From contig JAZLHE010000087.1 of the NCBI GenBank assembly GCA_045616665.1, positions 1 to 47,011 of the forward strand: 47,011 bases of DNA. Direction: 5' to 3'. This stretch comes from RUG11690 sp045616665 (GTDB taxonomy: Bacteria > Bacteroidota > Bacteroidia > Bacteroidales > WCHB1-69). The notes beneath the pieces were generated by a model. The model was given only the letters and a program-made list of their open reading frames with translations. It was not told the origin of the DNA and did not search any database. The first letter of the stretch is position 1. The number at the start of each line of letters is the position of its first letter. Below are positions 32,024-41,846 of this stretch, one piece after another. The position numbers and the translations under genes were made by a program.

Positions 32024-32051
32024 AGAGACGCGGTTGCCGCGTCTCTTTTTT
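32024..32051 (+). terminator. intrinsic terminator of the small T9SS gene
   Basis: AGAGACGCGG (32024-32033) pairs perfectly with CCGCGTCTCT (32037-32046) around TTG, followed by a T run. It lies 28 bases after the stop at 31996. Confidence 0.93.
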
Positions 32052-32143
32052 ATTTTCTTGTGGTGGCAATGGAAAAATGGGAAATTAGATAAACATCGTG
32101 TAGTTGTAATGTGAGAGCTGCATTTCTGTGTTTGAATGCGATA

Positions 32144-35100
32144 TTAGTGTGGTTCTTGCGGTATAATCTTAATCTGACTGCTCGAATTGTTTCCATTCTG
32201 GTTTACCTGGATTTGAACCGGGATGCGTTCTTGAAGTTCTTCGACGTGAGAGATGATGCCCACGTGTCGCCCCGAATGATTGTGGAGCGTGCGCAAGGTG
32301 TTGATGGCATTCTGAAGAGGTTCGCCGCTGAGGGTGCCGAATCCTTCATCGATAAAGAGCGTGTCAACAGCCAAGGATTGCCCGATGTCGCTGAGAGCCA
32401 AGGCCAATGCGAGGGAAACGAGGAAACTTTCACCACCGGAAATGGTGCTGGCAGCACGGGTGGAGAAGCCCTGGAAGGCGTCTTCAATCAAGATGACAAA
32501 GGTGCCGGGCTGAACTTTCAACGTGTATCTGCTGGTCAGCGTGTGCATATAATGATTGGCAGAATGGATGAGGTTTGTCAAGACGTAACTCTGAGCAATT
32601 TTACGGAACTTATTGCCCGTGGAATCGCCAATGAGTTCGTTGAGACGTGACCATTTCTGGTAATCAGCCTTCTTTGTTTCCGCATCGACAATCAAATCAG
32701 CCAATTTCTTCTTGTTTTCCTCATCCGTTTGGAGTTCTTGGTTGACGGCTCCTATCTTTTCTGTGATTTCCCGCAATTTGTCGCCAAGTTCCGTAATGCG
32801 TTTGTCAAGAAGTTCCAAGTTGTCATTTTCCGTTAGTTCCGGTTTGTTCTGCTGATGCTCAGATTGCTGATTTTGAATCGTTCCAAGAGTAGTTCTTTTC
32901 GCCTTGACCTCATCGCGGCTGTCTTCGAGTACACTGTTTTTCTTACTGATTTGTTCAGGAGTATAGACGTTGAGGGAATGCAGTCTCTCAAGATCCATAT
33001 TCGGGTGTTCTTTGATGAAGTTGTTTAACAGGGCTTGTTTTTGGCTATATATTGTCTGGGCTGTGTTCAATTTATCCAATGTGGTTGCAACATCGGTGTA
33101 AACTTGATTTGCTTTTTCAAGAATTTTATCCACTTTCTGAACATTGGCAGGACGAATGTCGATCCATTGAGGCATTATTTTGCGAATCTTATCGATGAGG
33201 TTTTGGGCATTGTCGAAATTGTCTTTTGCCGTACTATAATTAGATTCGAGCAAAGTCTTTTGCTTAAGATTGAAATCGTATTCTTTAGCTGCGGAAGTCA
33301 ATTCATCGGAAAATTCAGTTGGTTGATTGCGCCAATTGTTTTTCCATTGGGTAGAACCAATTGCTTTACCTGCATGATTTTCAGCTTTTTGAACTTCATC
33401 TTGTTTTGTTTCGATGAGCTTTTTAGCTGTGTTGATTCGGTTTTGGCAATCCCTGACGTCCTGTTCTACTTTCCGGCTTGCCTCGCTAATCCTTTCTAAT
33501 TCTTTGCGTTGGCTGTCCAGCTTTTCGCGAAGTTTCCTCAATACAGTTTCCTTCTTTTCGCCATTTTCAATTTTCTTTTCCAATTCGACTTTCTCGACAG
33601 ATGTTTTCGTCTTTAAATTTTTGAGAGATTGTGCGGTATTATCATCAATAGCGTTGATGCCGCACTTAATGCAAGCTTCCAGGGCTTTTTGGCTGGCAGT
33701 AGCAACAGTCGTATCCTTGTCCAAAGAAGCCTTCTCGCTGTTATACGATTCTTGGGCGTTTGTGATTTCAGCAGTGATGTTGATTTTCTCGTTATTTAAA
33801 TTTTCGTATGCCTTTTTGGCCTCTTGGTAGGAATTTTCCAGATTTGAAATGAGTTTTGAAAGCTCTTCTTCGTGCGGCAACTCGCTGCTTAGTTTTTGAC
33901 GGCAGACAGGGCAGGTGTCACCTTTGTGCAACTTTTGTCGTAAGGTTATTGCAAACTTGTCGATAGTGTCTTTTTGTTTTTCAAGATCTTCTTTCTTTGA
34001 GTCCATAATGATTTTGGCATCTCGCAGGGGCGTGTCCATATTGGCGGATTTCAGGATTTTATCATCCAGAACTTTTTTTCTGTTTTCAAGCTCTTCCGTT
34101 TTTTTATCCATTCGAGTTTGCTCAGAGGTAAGAATTTCAAGGCGTTCGTTGGCGATGTCGATATTTTTGATTAATTCAGAAAGTTGATTGTGCTGATTGC
34201 GTAAATCGGACAGTTTGAGTTCATCGACCTCCTTTGCCGTTTTATTCACTTCTTTTCCCAGCGTGTCAAATGCCTCTTTTCCCGCATCTTCTTTGGATTT
34301 GGCATTCTTGAAATCTTCTTGAAGTTTCGTTAAATTTTCATTTTCGGTTTTTATCTCAGCGTTGTTTTTTGCGATGTCAGTACGTCCGTCAACGACAATT
34401 TGTAATTGACCTGCTATTGTTTGTGCGTTTTCATAGATAGAGATTTTGTCATTCTCTTTGTTCAAGAGAGATTCAATTGTGTTGATATCGCTGGCAATTC
34501 TCAAAATTTCGTCATTGGCAAATTCTTGTCCTTCCAAGAGAGACGAATATCCTTTTGACAAATTTTCGAGTTTTTTTTCTTGTTCGTCTTGAATATCCTT
34601 CGCATTCTTACCGTCAATCAGCCAGTTTCGCGCCTCGATGGTGACATTCCAATCCTTAATCAATGTTTCTTGCTGTTTGAAATCATCACTTTCCGTTTTT
34701 TTCAAGGCCGTTTTGAATTCTTCCTGTGCGAGGCCAACCTTTTTGTTCAACTCAGTATCGGTCTGAATCCAAGTGCGTTTGGCTACTTCGTCGTCGCTTA
34801 GTTTTTTTTGCGTATTGTATTCATCTTCCAGATTTTTGACAATCTGTTTTTTCTCTGCTATTTCGTTATCCGAAAACGTGGTGATTCCATCAATTAGTTG
34901 TTTGGAGACCTCCCAACAACTTTTTTTATCCATTGTTGCAGCATAAACTTTGGCACCGATTTTGGAATAGATGTCCACGCCGGTGATTTTTTCCAGAATA
35001 GCGGCTTTTTCATTGTCTTCGCTGTTTAGAAATCGGGTAAAGTCACCTTGGGCTAGCATGGTGGTGCGGCAAAACTGCGTGAAGTCCAAGCCAATAGCCT

Positions 35101-35551
35101 CCTTAATCTCCTGTTGAATCTGTTTGTCTTTGTCAAGAATCTCATTGGTGTCAAGATTTTTGAGTGTCCAGGATTTTGATTGCAGGTTGCCTTTGATTTT
35201 TCCGTGTGCACGGGTTATGGACCATTTGGCCTCATAGTGAATTCCGTTTTTTCCTATGAATGTAAGGGAAGAAAATGCTTCACCGGTGTTGTGGCGCATA
35301 AGTTGGCGAGGATCTCTGATGGTGATTTTTTTATCTCCATCGTTGGTGTCGCCCTGCATTTTGGTCGTACTAAGACGGGGCGTATCGGCATAGAGTGCCA
35401 GACAGATGGCGTCGAGAATGGTGGATTTGCCGGAACCTGTCTTGCCCGTAATCAAAAACACTTCACTGGTGTTGAGTGGTTCTTGTTCAAAATCAATGGT
35501 GGCATCTTCAATAGATGCGATATTATGGATGAGGAGTTTCTGTATTTTCAT
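32144..35551 (-). CDS. sbcC: SbcC, ATPase subunit of the SbcCD nuclease
   Basis: A 1135-residue SMC-like ATPase (Rad50 homologue). Walker A GKTGSGKST at 36-44 in the N-terminal lobe. Long coiled coils interrupted by the zinc hook C547-P-V-C550 (GDTCPVCRQKL). The C-terminal lobe has signature TISGGESFLVSLALALALSD and Walker B LAVDTLFIDEGFGTL (about 1061-1075). With SbcD it forms the complex that cleaves DNA hairpins and protein-blocked ends and limits long palindromes. It starts 15 bases after the sbcD stop. Length and layout are standard. No sign of a defence-island context. Confidence 0.96.
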   Translation of the reverse strand: MKIQKLLIHNIASIEDATIDFEQEPLNTSEVFLITGKTGSGKSTILDAICLALYADTPRLSTTKMQGDTNDGDKKITIRDPRQLMRHNTGEAFSSLTFIGKNGIHYEAKWSITRAHGKIKGNLQSKSWTLKNLDTNEILDKDKQIQQEIKEAIGLDFTQFCRTTMLAQGDFTRFLNSEDNEKAAILEKITGVDIYSKIGAKVYAATMDKKSCWEVSKQLIDGITTFSDNEIAEKKQIVKNLEDEYNTQKKLSDDEVAKRTWIQTDTELNKKVGLAQEEFKTALKKTESDDFKQQETLIKDWNVTIEARNWLIDGKNAKDIQDEQEKKLENLSKGYSSLLEGQEFANDEILRIASDINTIESLLNKENDKISIYENAQTIAGQLQIVVDGRTDIAKNNAEIKTENENLTKLQEDFKNAKSKEDAGKEAFDTLGKEVNKTAKEVDELKLSDLRNQHNQLSELIKNIDIANERLEILTSEQTRMDKKTEELENRKKVLDDKILKSANMDTPLRDAKIIMDSKKEDLEKQKDTIDKFAITLRQKLHKGDTCPVCRQKLSSELPHEEELSKLISNLENSYQEAKKAYENLNNEKINITAEITNAQESYNSEKASLDKDTTVATASQKALEACIKCGINAIDDNTAQSLKNLKTKTSVEKVELEKKIENGEKKETVLRKLREKLDSQRKELERISEASRKVEQDVRDCQNRINTAKKLIETKQDEVQKAENHAGKAIGSTQWKNNWRNQPTEFSDELTSAAKEYDFNLKQKTLLESNYSTAKDNFDNAQNLIDKIRKIMPQWIDIRPANVQKVDKILEKANQVYTDVATTLDKLNTAQTIYSQKQALLNNFIKEHPNMDLERLHSLNVYTPEQISKKNSVLEDSRDEVKAKRTTLGTIQNQQSEHQQNKPELTENDNLELLDKRITELGDKLREITEKIGAVNQELQTDEENKKKLADLIVDAETKKADYQKWSRLNELIGDSTGNKFRKIAQSYVLTNLIHSANHYMHTLTSRYTLKVQPGTFVILIEDAFQGFSTRAASTISGGESFLVSLALALALSDIGQSLAVDTLFIDEGFGTLSGEPLQNAINTLRTLHNHSGRHVGIISHVEELQERIPVQIQVNQNGNNSSSQIKIIPQEPH

Positions 35552-35566
35552 AATAAATCTGCCTGT

Positions 35567-36733
35567 TTATTTCGAAGAATCTTCGTTAATTAATTGAAGA
35601 ACATCATTGAATACGCCGATCATTTCCTCGTCAAAGGAAATACAAAGATCCTCGGCATAACGTTTGGCGATGTCAATGGGTGCTTCCGACTGCAATTCCT
35701 GAATGCTTAAGACTTTTTCAGTCATTCGACTGCTTTCTTTGCGTTTTGCGTTGATATGGCAAAAAAGACATTTTTTCGATTCTGTTAGTTTAGCGGCTTC
35801 GGCGTTGGCTTCTACAGGAAGGAAATCCTCTACTTCCACGTTTAAGCGGATGTAGGAAGGGATGTCGTTGTCGTAATTGTCCAGAAGTTTTTTGGCTTCG
35901 TCCCACGAAACAAAACATCCGTTGGTCGGCAGGGTCACCAAAGGACGAGGATTGTCAATTTCAATTTGATTTACTTTGGGGGTGTTCCCGTGTTTGTCAA
36001 TTTCCACGATGCTGACCGTATGGGTGTGGTTTTCATCAAAACTCACGGGAATAGGGGTTCCGCAGTAGCGTACGTTGTGTTTTCCGGTATGAACGAACTG
36101 CTCGCGATGGATATGACCGAGAGCCAGGTAGTCGTAGCCGTCACCCATTTGGGCAATATCGAAAGCATCGATGCCGCCCACGGTGTATTCGGAGCCGTGT
36201 TCGTGTCCCGTAAAGTCGCAACCTTGAACCGTGGTGTGTGCGGACATAATAACAGGAAAACCATTTTCGTTTCTTTCAGCCACAAGGTCTAACAATTGTT
36301 GGAAGAACCCGTCTGGAATATTGCGCTCGCTGGCGTAGGGCACTGCCACCACAAATCCCTTGCCCGGAATTTCCAGAATGTGCTCATCCGGATTTTCTTT
36401 GTCAAGTGTGCCGATAGTGTTGACGTTCAATGCTTTCCAAGGCGTTTGGAAAATTTCGTGTTTGGTTCCGCTGTCGTGGTTTCCGGCCGTAATAACGATA
36501 ACCATAGAAGGATTGGCATTGTGAATCTTCACGATGTATTCTGTAAAAAGGGTTTGTACCGCTGCCGATGGCTGAGAAGTGTGATATACGTCGCCGCAAA
36601 GCAGAAAAACATCCGGTTGTTGTTCCTCAACGATGTTGACCATTTGCCGCAGCATGGCGGTATGTTCCTCGCTACGGTCGTAGTTGTATAGGGCGTGTCC
36701 CAAGTGCCAGTCGCTGGTGTGTAGTATTTTCAT
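35567..36733 (-). CDS. sbcD: SbcD, nuclease subunit of the SbcCD complex
   Basis: A 388-residue Mre11-type metallophosphoesterase. Phosphodiesterase motifs: HTSDWHLGH (5-13), LLCGDVYHT (44-52), ITAGNHDSG (81-89), MSAHTTVQG, and YLALGHIHREQ (about 203-213), which supply the two-metal site. The C-terminal capping domain follows. It gives 3'-5' exonuclease and endonuclease activity on DNA ends together with SbcC. It is first in the sbcD-sbcC pair; a TAAATTTG -7-like box (minus strand, 36806-36813) lies upstream. Confidence 0.96.
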   Translation of the reverse strand: MKILHTSDWHLGHALYNYDRSEEHTAMLRQMVNIVEEQQPDVFLLCGDVYHTSQPSAAVQTLFTEYIVKIHNANPSMVIVITAGNHDSGTKHEIFQTPWKALNVNTIGTLDKENPDEHILEIPGKGFVVAVPYASERNIPDGFFQQLLDLVAERNENGFPVIMSAHTTVQGCDFTGHEHGSEYTVGGIDAFDIAQMGDGYDYLALGHIHREQFVHTGKHNVRYCGTPIPVSFDENHTHTVSIVEIDKHGNTPKVNQIEIDNPRPLVTLPTNGCFVSWDEAKKLLDNYDNDIPSYIRLNVEVEDFLPVEANAEAAKLTESKKCLFCHINAKRKESSRMTEKVLSIQELQSEAPIDIAKRYAEDLCISFDEEMIGVFNDVLQLINEDSSK

Positions 36734-36916
36734 GGTAATAAAAGATTGTTATGATGTATTTTCTTTTGATAATGGATGGCTTTCATAGCTGTATGAGATA
36801 TTCTGCAAATTTACATAAAATTTTGATGTTGTGGCATAATTTCCCAAAAAATGGATTTCGGCAATTTTTGGACGACGAGGATGAACATTTTTTATGCCAT
36901 CAATCAAAATATTTTG

Positions 36917-36924
36917 TATTTTTG
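36917..36924 (+). promoter_or_regulatory. -7 promoter box of the gcvT operon
   Basis: TATTTTTG, 43 bases before the gcvT ATG. No TTTG at the expected -33 position. It is the only promoter-like box seen ahead of the five-gene run. Confidence 0.5.
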
Positions 36925-36967
36925 CAAAATGTAGAATCTTATATTATTAACATTAATAAAAATAAAA

Positions 36968-38059
36968 ATGAAACAGACTGTATTCAAAGAAACTCACGAA
37001 AAATTAGGCGCAAAGATGGTTGAATTTGCAGGTTTCTATATGCCTATCCAATACGAAGGCGTATCGGCCGAACACTTGCACGTAAGAAGCAAAGTCGGCG
37101 TTTTCGACGTGTCACACATGGGCGAATTTACCGTTAAGGGTCCTAAGGCATTGGATTTGCTCCAGTACATCACTTCCAACGACGTGGCGGCCCTTTTCCC
37201 TGGAAAAGTTCAATATTCTTGTTTCCCTAATGGTCAGGGCGGTATCGTTGACGACCTCTTGGTTTACAACATCGCAGAAAATGATTATCTTTTGGTAGTA
37301 AATGCCGCCAATATTGATAAAGACTGGGCTTGGGTTTCAAAGCAAAATGAAAAATTCGGTGCTGAAATCGCCAATATTTCAGATCAGATTTCACAGTTGG
37401 CCGTTCAAGGTCCATTGGCACTGAAAGCGATGCAGAAGTTGACCGACGCCAGCGTCATCGATATGGAATATTATACGACGAAAACGATTACTTTCGCCGG
37501 TATTCCCAATGTGATTTTCTCTACCACGGGTTACACCGGTGCTGGTGGCTGCGAAATCTATTTCAAGAATGAAGACGCTTTCAAGATTTGGGATGCGGTT
37601 TTTGAAGCAGGTAAGGAATTCGACATCAAGCCTATCGGTTTGGGAGCTCGCGACACCTTGCGTCTCGAAATGGGATTCTGCCTCTATGGTCATGAAATTG
37701 ATGACACCATCACTCCTGTTGAGGCGGGTTTGGGTTGGATTACCAAATTCGTGGATCACAAGAATTTCATCGACAAAGATTTTATGTTGGAATTGAAAGC
37801 CAACGGAATGAGAAAGAAATTGGCCGGTTTTGAAATGGTTGAACGCGGTATTCCTCGTTTGGAATATGAAGTTTGTGACGCAGAAGGCAACAACATCGGT
37901 GTTGTTCGTTCAGGAACTTTCGGACCATCTATCAACAAGTCCGTGGGTACGGCTTGGCTGAAACCCGAATTTGCCAAGTCGGGTAACGAAATCTATATCA
38001 AGATTCGTGAAAAATTAGTGAAGGCCGTTACTGTTAAGATGCCTTTCTACAAAGGATAA
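36968..38059 (+). CDS. gcvT: glycine cleavage system T protein (aminomethyltransferase)
   Basis: A 363-residue T protein of the glycine cleavage complex. It transfers the methylene group from the lipoyl H protein to tetrahydrofolate and releases ammonia. Landmarks: an N-terminal GAKMVEFAGFYMPIQYEG (14-31), the FDVSHMGEF stretch, VQYSCFPNGQGGIVDDLLVY, the folate-site ARDTLRLEMGFCLYGHEID region (about 231-249) and a C-terminal barrel with GVVRSGTFGPSINKSVGTAWL. Length is typical. gcvH and gcvP are not in the window. First gene of a closely packed run with guaD 13 bases downstream. Codon choice here is richer in C-ending codons than in the neighbouring surface proteins, as expected for a well-expressed enzyme. 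Confidence 0.96.
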   Translation: MKQTVFKETHEKLGAKMVEFAGFYMPIQYEGVSAEHLHVRSKVGVFDVSHMGEFTVKGPKALDLLQYITSNDVAALFPGKVQYSCFPNGQGGIVDDLLVYNIAENDYLLVVNAANIDKDWAWVSKQNEKFGAEIANISDQISQLAVQGPLALKAMQKLTDASVIDMEYYTTKTITFAGIPNVIFSTTGYTGAGGCEIYFKNEDAFKIWDAVFEAGKEFDIKPIGLGARDTLRLEMGFCLYGHEIDDTITPVEAGLGWITKFVDHKNFIDKDFMLELKANGMRKKLAGFEMVERGIPRLEYEVCDAEGNNIGVVRSGTFGPSINKSVGTAWLKPEFAKSGNEIYIKIREKLVKAVTVKMPFYKG

Positions 38060-38072
38060 TCTGTCAGGTACA

Positions 38073-38546
38073 ATGAAGTATCAGAAAAAATTTATGGACG
38101 AAGCCATTGCCCTGTCCCGACGTTGTCTCGGGACAGGCAAGGGCGGTCCTTTTGGCGCTGTTGTCGTCAAGGACGGTCAAATCGTGGGCCGCGGCAGCAA
38201 TAGCGTGACGCTCCTCAATGATCCTACCGCCCACGCCGAGGTGATGGCCATTCGGGATGCGTGCAAAAATCTCAATTCGTTCCAATTGGATGGTTGTGAA
38301 ATCTATACCAGTTGCGAACCCTGCCCAATGTGCTTGGGCGCAATCTATTGGGCGCGTCCCGATAAAATCTACTTTGCGGCCGACAAACAGGACGCTTCGG
38401 CTGCCGGCTTCGACGACTCTTTTATCTATCAGGAATTGGATAGACCTATGATGGAACGCAAAATCGCTACCGAACAGCACGATTCCGCTGCCGCACGTGA
38501 AGTGTTCCAGTCTTGGCTGAATTTGGAAAATAAGATTGAATACTAA
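38073..38546 (+). CDS. guaD: guanine deaminase (cytidine-deaminase fold)
   Basis: A 157-residue zinc deaminase. Zinc ligands and catalytic Glu: HAE at 54-56 and PCPMC (83-87), giving His54, Cys84, Cys87 and Glu56. Beyond the general fold it matches the Bacillus subtilis GuaD pattern in my memory very closely: GGPFGAVVVKDG, LNDPTAHAEVMAIRDACK, YTSCEPCPMCLGAIYWARP, AAGFDDSFIYQEL and the C-terminal NKIEY. This supports guanine to xanthine deamination rather than tRNA editing by TadA. Second gene of the gcvT run, five bases before the putative porin gene. A purine-salvage or purine-degradation role next to glycine cleavage is suggestive but unproven. Confidence 0.9.
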   Translation: MKYQKKFMDEAIALSRRCLGTGKGGPFGAVVVKDGQIVGRGSNSVTLLNDPTAHAEVMAIRDACKNLNSFQLDGCEIYTSCEPCPMCLGAIYWARPDKIYFAADKQDASAAGFDDSFIYQELDRPMMERKIATEQHDSAAAREVFQSWLNLENKIEY

Positions 38547-38551
38547 ATAAA

Positions 38552-40453
38552 ATGAAAATCGCCCGTCTGCTGTTGATCGCCTTGTGCTTTCTAGTGCCCG
38601 TTTGCCTGCTGGCCCAAGAAGCGGATGAAGAACAGTCGGGTCACGAACACGAGTTCCATAAGCACGAAATCGATTCGGCAATGGCGATGTCACCCGATTT
38701 TATGCCGGTCTTTTATGGAACAATCGAACCGCATTGGATAAAGCCGATGACGATGTTTCCCGTCGATACGTCGATGGCCCAGACCCATCAGTTTGATCCT
38801 ATGCTGAAAAATCAAAATATATGCCAAAATATCGGTATGTATTGTCAGGCACATCAGTTTATGAATTTCGATTACGAGAGAAATCCCGGTTTCTCTATGA
38901 TTACGCTTCCGTATCCGCTTTATTTTAAAACTCAAAATGATGTGAGATTTTATGATGTCAAGACGTCGTTCACCAACCTGGCCTTCACCTACGGTATTGC
39001 CAATATGTATGATTTTAGCGCTACGCATACACAGAAATACAAGGGTATGACGGCGGCGTTTGATATGCAGGCCTTCTCCAATCAAGGTTATTTCTTGAAT
39101 CAGGAAACTCACGATATGTCAATTAATGCCTTCATCCATTACGAAATTCCATCAGAAATCTACGGTTTTACCGCCTCATATATTTTCAATCGTTTGAAAC
39201 TGCAAGATAATGGAGGACTGTCAAGCGTGGATCTGTTTATGAATAATAAAGCTCAGGATTTAAAGGGATATCCTGTCCATTCTGCCTACGGTTATTCTAA
39301 AATTGTAAGCCACGATGTTCTTTTTCAGCAGTATGTTAACATCATTGATAAAAAGAAACGCTATTTCGGAACCATCACGCATAGCTTTCAATTCAAACAG
39401 CTGAAAACAGACTATATCGACTATAATTTCGACTCCACGTTCTATCAGCCCCATTATTACTATTCCACCGATTCGACCCACGATACCATTCAATATTACA
39501 GCATCATCAATTCTTTGCAGTGGTCGAATTACAAGCCCTTGGATACCTTGCCGGACAAGAAGTATTTTTTTCGGGTGGCGGGCGGTATTATGCACGAGTA
39601 TGTCAATGCCGTGACCCCTCGCTATGTCGGCAATACTTTCACTTTGTTCGCTCGCCTGCATTTGCGATTGTTCGGAGTGATGGACGTTACGAGCCGTATC
39701 GCCTATTCTTTTAATGGCTATAATAAAAACGATATGGTGGCGGCGGTGGGGGCAAAGTGGATGATTCAAAAGAAATACAATCATTTTCTGGGTGCTGACG
39801 TGAATTTTTACCGGAATTCGCCGGATTATATTTATTCGGAATATTACGGAAATCATAATAAATGGAGTACTGAGTGGCCCAAGCAAAACACGTTGAAAGT
39901 GGGTGCCTATTGGTCTATGCTGAATTATCGGGTGGAATTCAATTACTTTATGGTCAATAATTTCGTCCGCTTGGATGTCAATTATATGCCTTTCCTGACC
40001 GAAAGAAGCGCCAATGTGTTGCAGCTGCATCTTTTTGCCCCTATCAGAGTAAAAGGTTTCGGTTTCGATATCAATACGTATATCCAGTATTCGAGCAGCA
40101 AGGCGTTGAATGTTCCGTTGGTGGCTTTGAAGGCCTCGCCTTATTATATTTTCAATTTCCTGAGAGGAAAGTTGAAAATGCAAATTGGCGTGGATTTGAC
40201 TTACAACACGGCCTATTTCGCCGATGGTTACGACCCCGTGATGCATCAGTTTTATGTGCAGAACTTTACCCGGGTGGGCAATTATGCCTACTTGGATGCC
40301 AATATTACGTTGAGAATCAAACGTATTTCATTCTTCTTTAGAGCCGGACATTTCTTGTCGGGAATTATTGGACATAATTACTTTTACACGCCCTATTATC
40401 CGGCGATGGATCGTCGTTTTCAAATTGGTATAAACTGGAAATTTTATGATTAA
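38552..40453 (+). CDS. putative outer-membrane porin
   Basis: A 633-residue protein with a signal peptide (about 1-21, ending CLLAQ), a His/Glu-rich linker (HEHEFHKHE) and then a long beta-barrel. Amphipathic strands rich in Tyr, Phe and Asn repeat from about residue 95 to the C-terminal strand RRFQIGINWKFYD, which ends in an aromatic-rich pattern typical of outer-membrane insertion. It resembles the 'putative porin' family of Bacteroidota (no plug, no TonB box). It sits five bases after guaD and its stop TAA is one base before the fumC ATG used here, so it is translationally packed inside an operon of cytoplasmic enzymes. The substrate is unknown; the context suggests a small metabolite. Confidence 0.8.
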   Translation: MKIARLLLIALCFLVPVCLLAQEADEEQSGHEHEFHKHEIDSAMAMSPDFMPVFYGTIEPHWIKPMTMFPVDTSMAQTHQFDPMLKNQNICQNIGMYCQAHQFMNFDYERNPGFSMITLPYPLYFKTQNDVRFYDVKTSFTNLAFTYGIANMYDFSATHTQKYKGMTAAFDMQAFSNQGYFLNQETHDMSINAFIHYEIPSEIYGFTASYIFNRLKLQDNGGLSSVDLFMNNKAQDLKGYPVHSAYGYSKIVSHDVLFQQYVNIIDKKKRYFGTITHSFQFKQLKTDYIDYNFDSTFYQPHYYYSTDSTHDTIQYYSIINSLQWSNYKPLDTLPDKKYFFRVAGGIMHEYVNAVTPRYVGNTFTLFARLHLRLFGVMDVTSRIAYSFNGYNKNDMVAAVGAKWMIQKKYNHFLGADVNFYRNSPDYIYSEYYGNHNKWSTEWPKQNTLKVGAYWSMLNYRVEFNYFMVNNFVRLDVNYMPFLTERSANVLQLHLFAPIRVKGFGFDINTYIQYSSSKALNVPLVALKASPYYIFNFLRGKLKMQIGVDLTYNTAYFADGYDPVMHQFYVQNFTRVGNYAYLDANITLRIKRISFFFRAGHFLSGIIGHNYFYTPYYPAMDRRFQIGINWKFYD

Positions 40454-40454
40454 T

Positions 40455-41828
40455 ATGAGTGAATATAGAATAGAAAAAGATACTTTGGGTAATGTTGAAG
40501 TCCCGACTGACAAGCTGTGGGGAGCTCAGACGCAACGCTCGTACAACAACTTTAAGATCGGCGGTCAACAAATGCCGTTGGAAGTGGTACACGCCTTGGC
40601 TTTCGTGAAGAAAGCTGCTGCTTACGCCAATTGTGACTTGGGAGTGTTGCCGCAAGAAAAAAGAGATGCCATCGCCCAGTGTTGCGATGAAATCGCAGCG
40701 GGAACATTGGACGAGCACTTTCCTTTGTGCGTTTGGCAAACGGGCTCGGGAACCCAGACCAATATGAATGTGAACGAGGTGATTGTGAATCGGGCCGAAC
40801 AGCGTGCCAAGGGAACCATCGACCCCGCTGATCGACTGTTGTCTGCCAATGACGACGTCAATAAATCACAATCGACCAACGATGTCTTTCCAACGGCAAT
40901 CAGAATCGCAGCGGCAAAGATGATTACAAATCATACCATTCCGGCCTTGGAAGCCCTGATCGAATGCTATGACGAGAAAATAGATGTGTATGGAGATATC
41001 AAGAAAATCGGTCGTACCCATTTGATGGATGCCACGCCGCTGACCTTGGGAGAAGAGTTGTCGGGACATCGTTCACAGTTGCAGCACGGCCTCGATTTGC
41101 TGAAAGTTACCTTGAAGCATCTGATGGAATTGCCCGTCGGCGGAACGGCGGTGGGTAATGGCATCAATACGCCTAAAGGTTACGATAAGCTGGCTTTATC
41201 CTATATCAATCAATTTACGGAAATGAATTTTTCCAATTCGGAAAACAAGTTTGAAGCGATGGCCAGCCACGACAGTGTGGTGGAGGTTTCCGGTGCCTTG
41301 AAGCGTTTGGCAGTTTCGCTAATGAAGATTGCCAACGATATTCGACTCTTGTCTTCTGGACCGCGTTGTGGCATTGGCGAGCTGGTTATTCCCGCCAACG
41401 AACCGGGTTCCTCTATCATGCCCGGCAAGGTCAATCCAACACAGTGTGAGGCCCTTTCGATGGTTTGCTGCCAAGTAATCGGCAATGATGTGGCGATGAC
41501 GACGGGAGGTATTCAAGGTCATTTGGACTTGAATACCTTTATGCCGCTGATGGCTGTCAATATCCTGCATTCTGCCAGAATCATGGCCGATGCCGTGGAT
41601 TCCTTTAACCGCTTGTGCTTGTCAGGAATGAAGCCCAATAAGGAGGTCATTGACTACTATCTGAAAAATTCGCTGATGCTGGTGACAAAATTAAGTCCTA
41701 AGATAGGTTATTACAATGCCGCAAAAATTGCACAGCACGCTTTCGAAGAAAATCTTTCCTTAAAAGAAGCCGCATTGGAATTGGCATTGCTGTCAGAATC
41801 AGAATTTGATGAAATTATGAAATTTTAA
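40455..41828 (+). CDS. fumC: class II fumarate hydratase
   Basis: A 457-residue homotetrameric fumarase (fumarate to L-malate, no iron-sulfur cluster). Opens YRIEKDTLGNVEVPTDKLWGAQTQRS. Substrate-site motifs: GSGTQTNMNVNEVI, NDDVNKSQSTNDVFPTA, GRTHLMDATPLTLGEE and the fumarase/aspartase signature GSSIMPGKVNPTQCE (about 316-330). This GSS loop holds the catalytic Ser. An earlier in-frame ATG at 40446 would overlap the porin gene by eight bases; the ATG at 40455 is preferred but not proven. Fourth gene of the run, 18 bases before the Nfn fusion. In an anaerobe it would feed malate/fumarate interconversion for fumarate respiration. Confidence 0.96.
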   Translation: MSEYRIEKDTLGNVEVPTDKLWGAQTQRSYNNFKIGGQQMPLEVVHALAFVKKAAAYANCDLGVLPQEKRDAIAQCCDEIAAGTLDEHFPLCVWQTGSGTQTNMNVNEVIVNRAEQRAKGTIDPADRLLSANDDVNKSQSTNDVFPTAIRIAAAKMITNHTIPALEALIECYDEKIDVYGDIKKIGRTHLMDATPLTLGEELSGHRSQLQHGLDLLKVTLKHLMELPVGGTAVGNGINTPKGYDKLALSYINQFTEMNFSNSENKFEAMASHDSVVEVSGALKRLAVSLMKIANDIRLLSSGPRCGIGELVIPANEPGSSIMPGKVNPTQCEALSMVCCQVIGNDVAMTTGGIQGHLDLNTFMPLMAVNILHSARIMADAVDSFNRLCLSGMKPNKEVIDYYLKNSLMLVTKLSPKIGYYNAAKIAQHAFEENLSLKEAALELALLSESEFDEIMKF

Positions 41829-41846
41829 TATAAAAAACACACCGAT

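Noticed and set aside
32144..36733. sbcCD as part of a phage-defence island
   Set aside because: Standard housekeeping sbcD-sbcC pair with metabolic and surface genes around it; no further defence genes.
36734..36967. Glycine riboswitch ahead of gcvT
   Set aside because: No tandem aptamer-like conserved segments were seen in the short AT-rich leader (about 40 bases from the -7 box to the ATG).
36751..37023. 90-codon plus-strand frame upstream of gcvT
   Set aside because: It runs through the gcvT promoter box and out of frame into gcvT; low-complexity composition.
39260..40246. 328-codon reading frame on the minus strand inside the porin gene
   Set aside because: It lies entirely opposite the porin coding sequence, its composition (Ile/His/Arg-rich) is what a reverse shadow of a Tyr/Asn-rich barrel gives, and it has no promoter or family resemblance.
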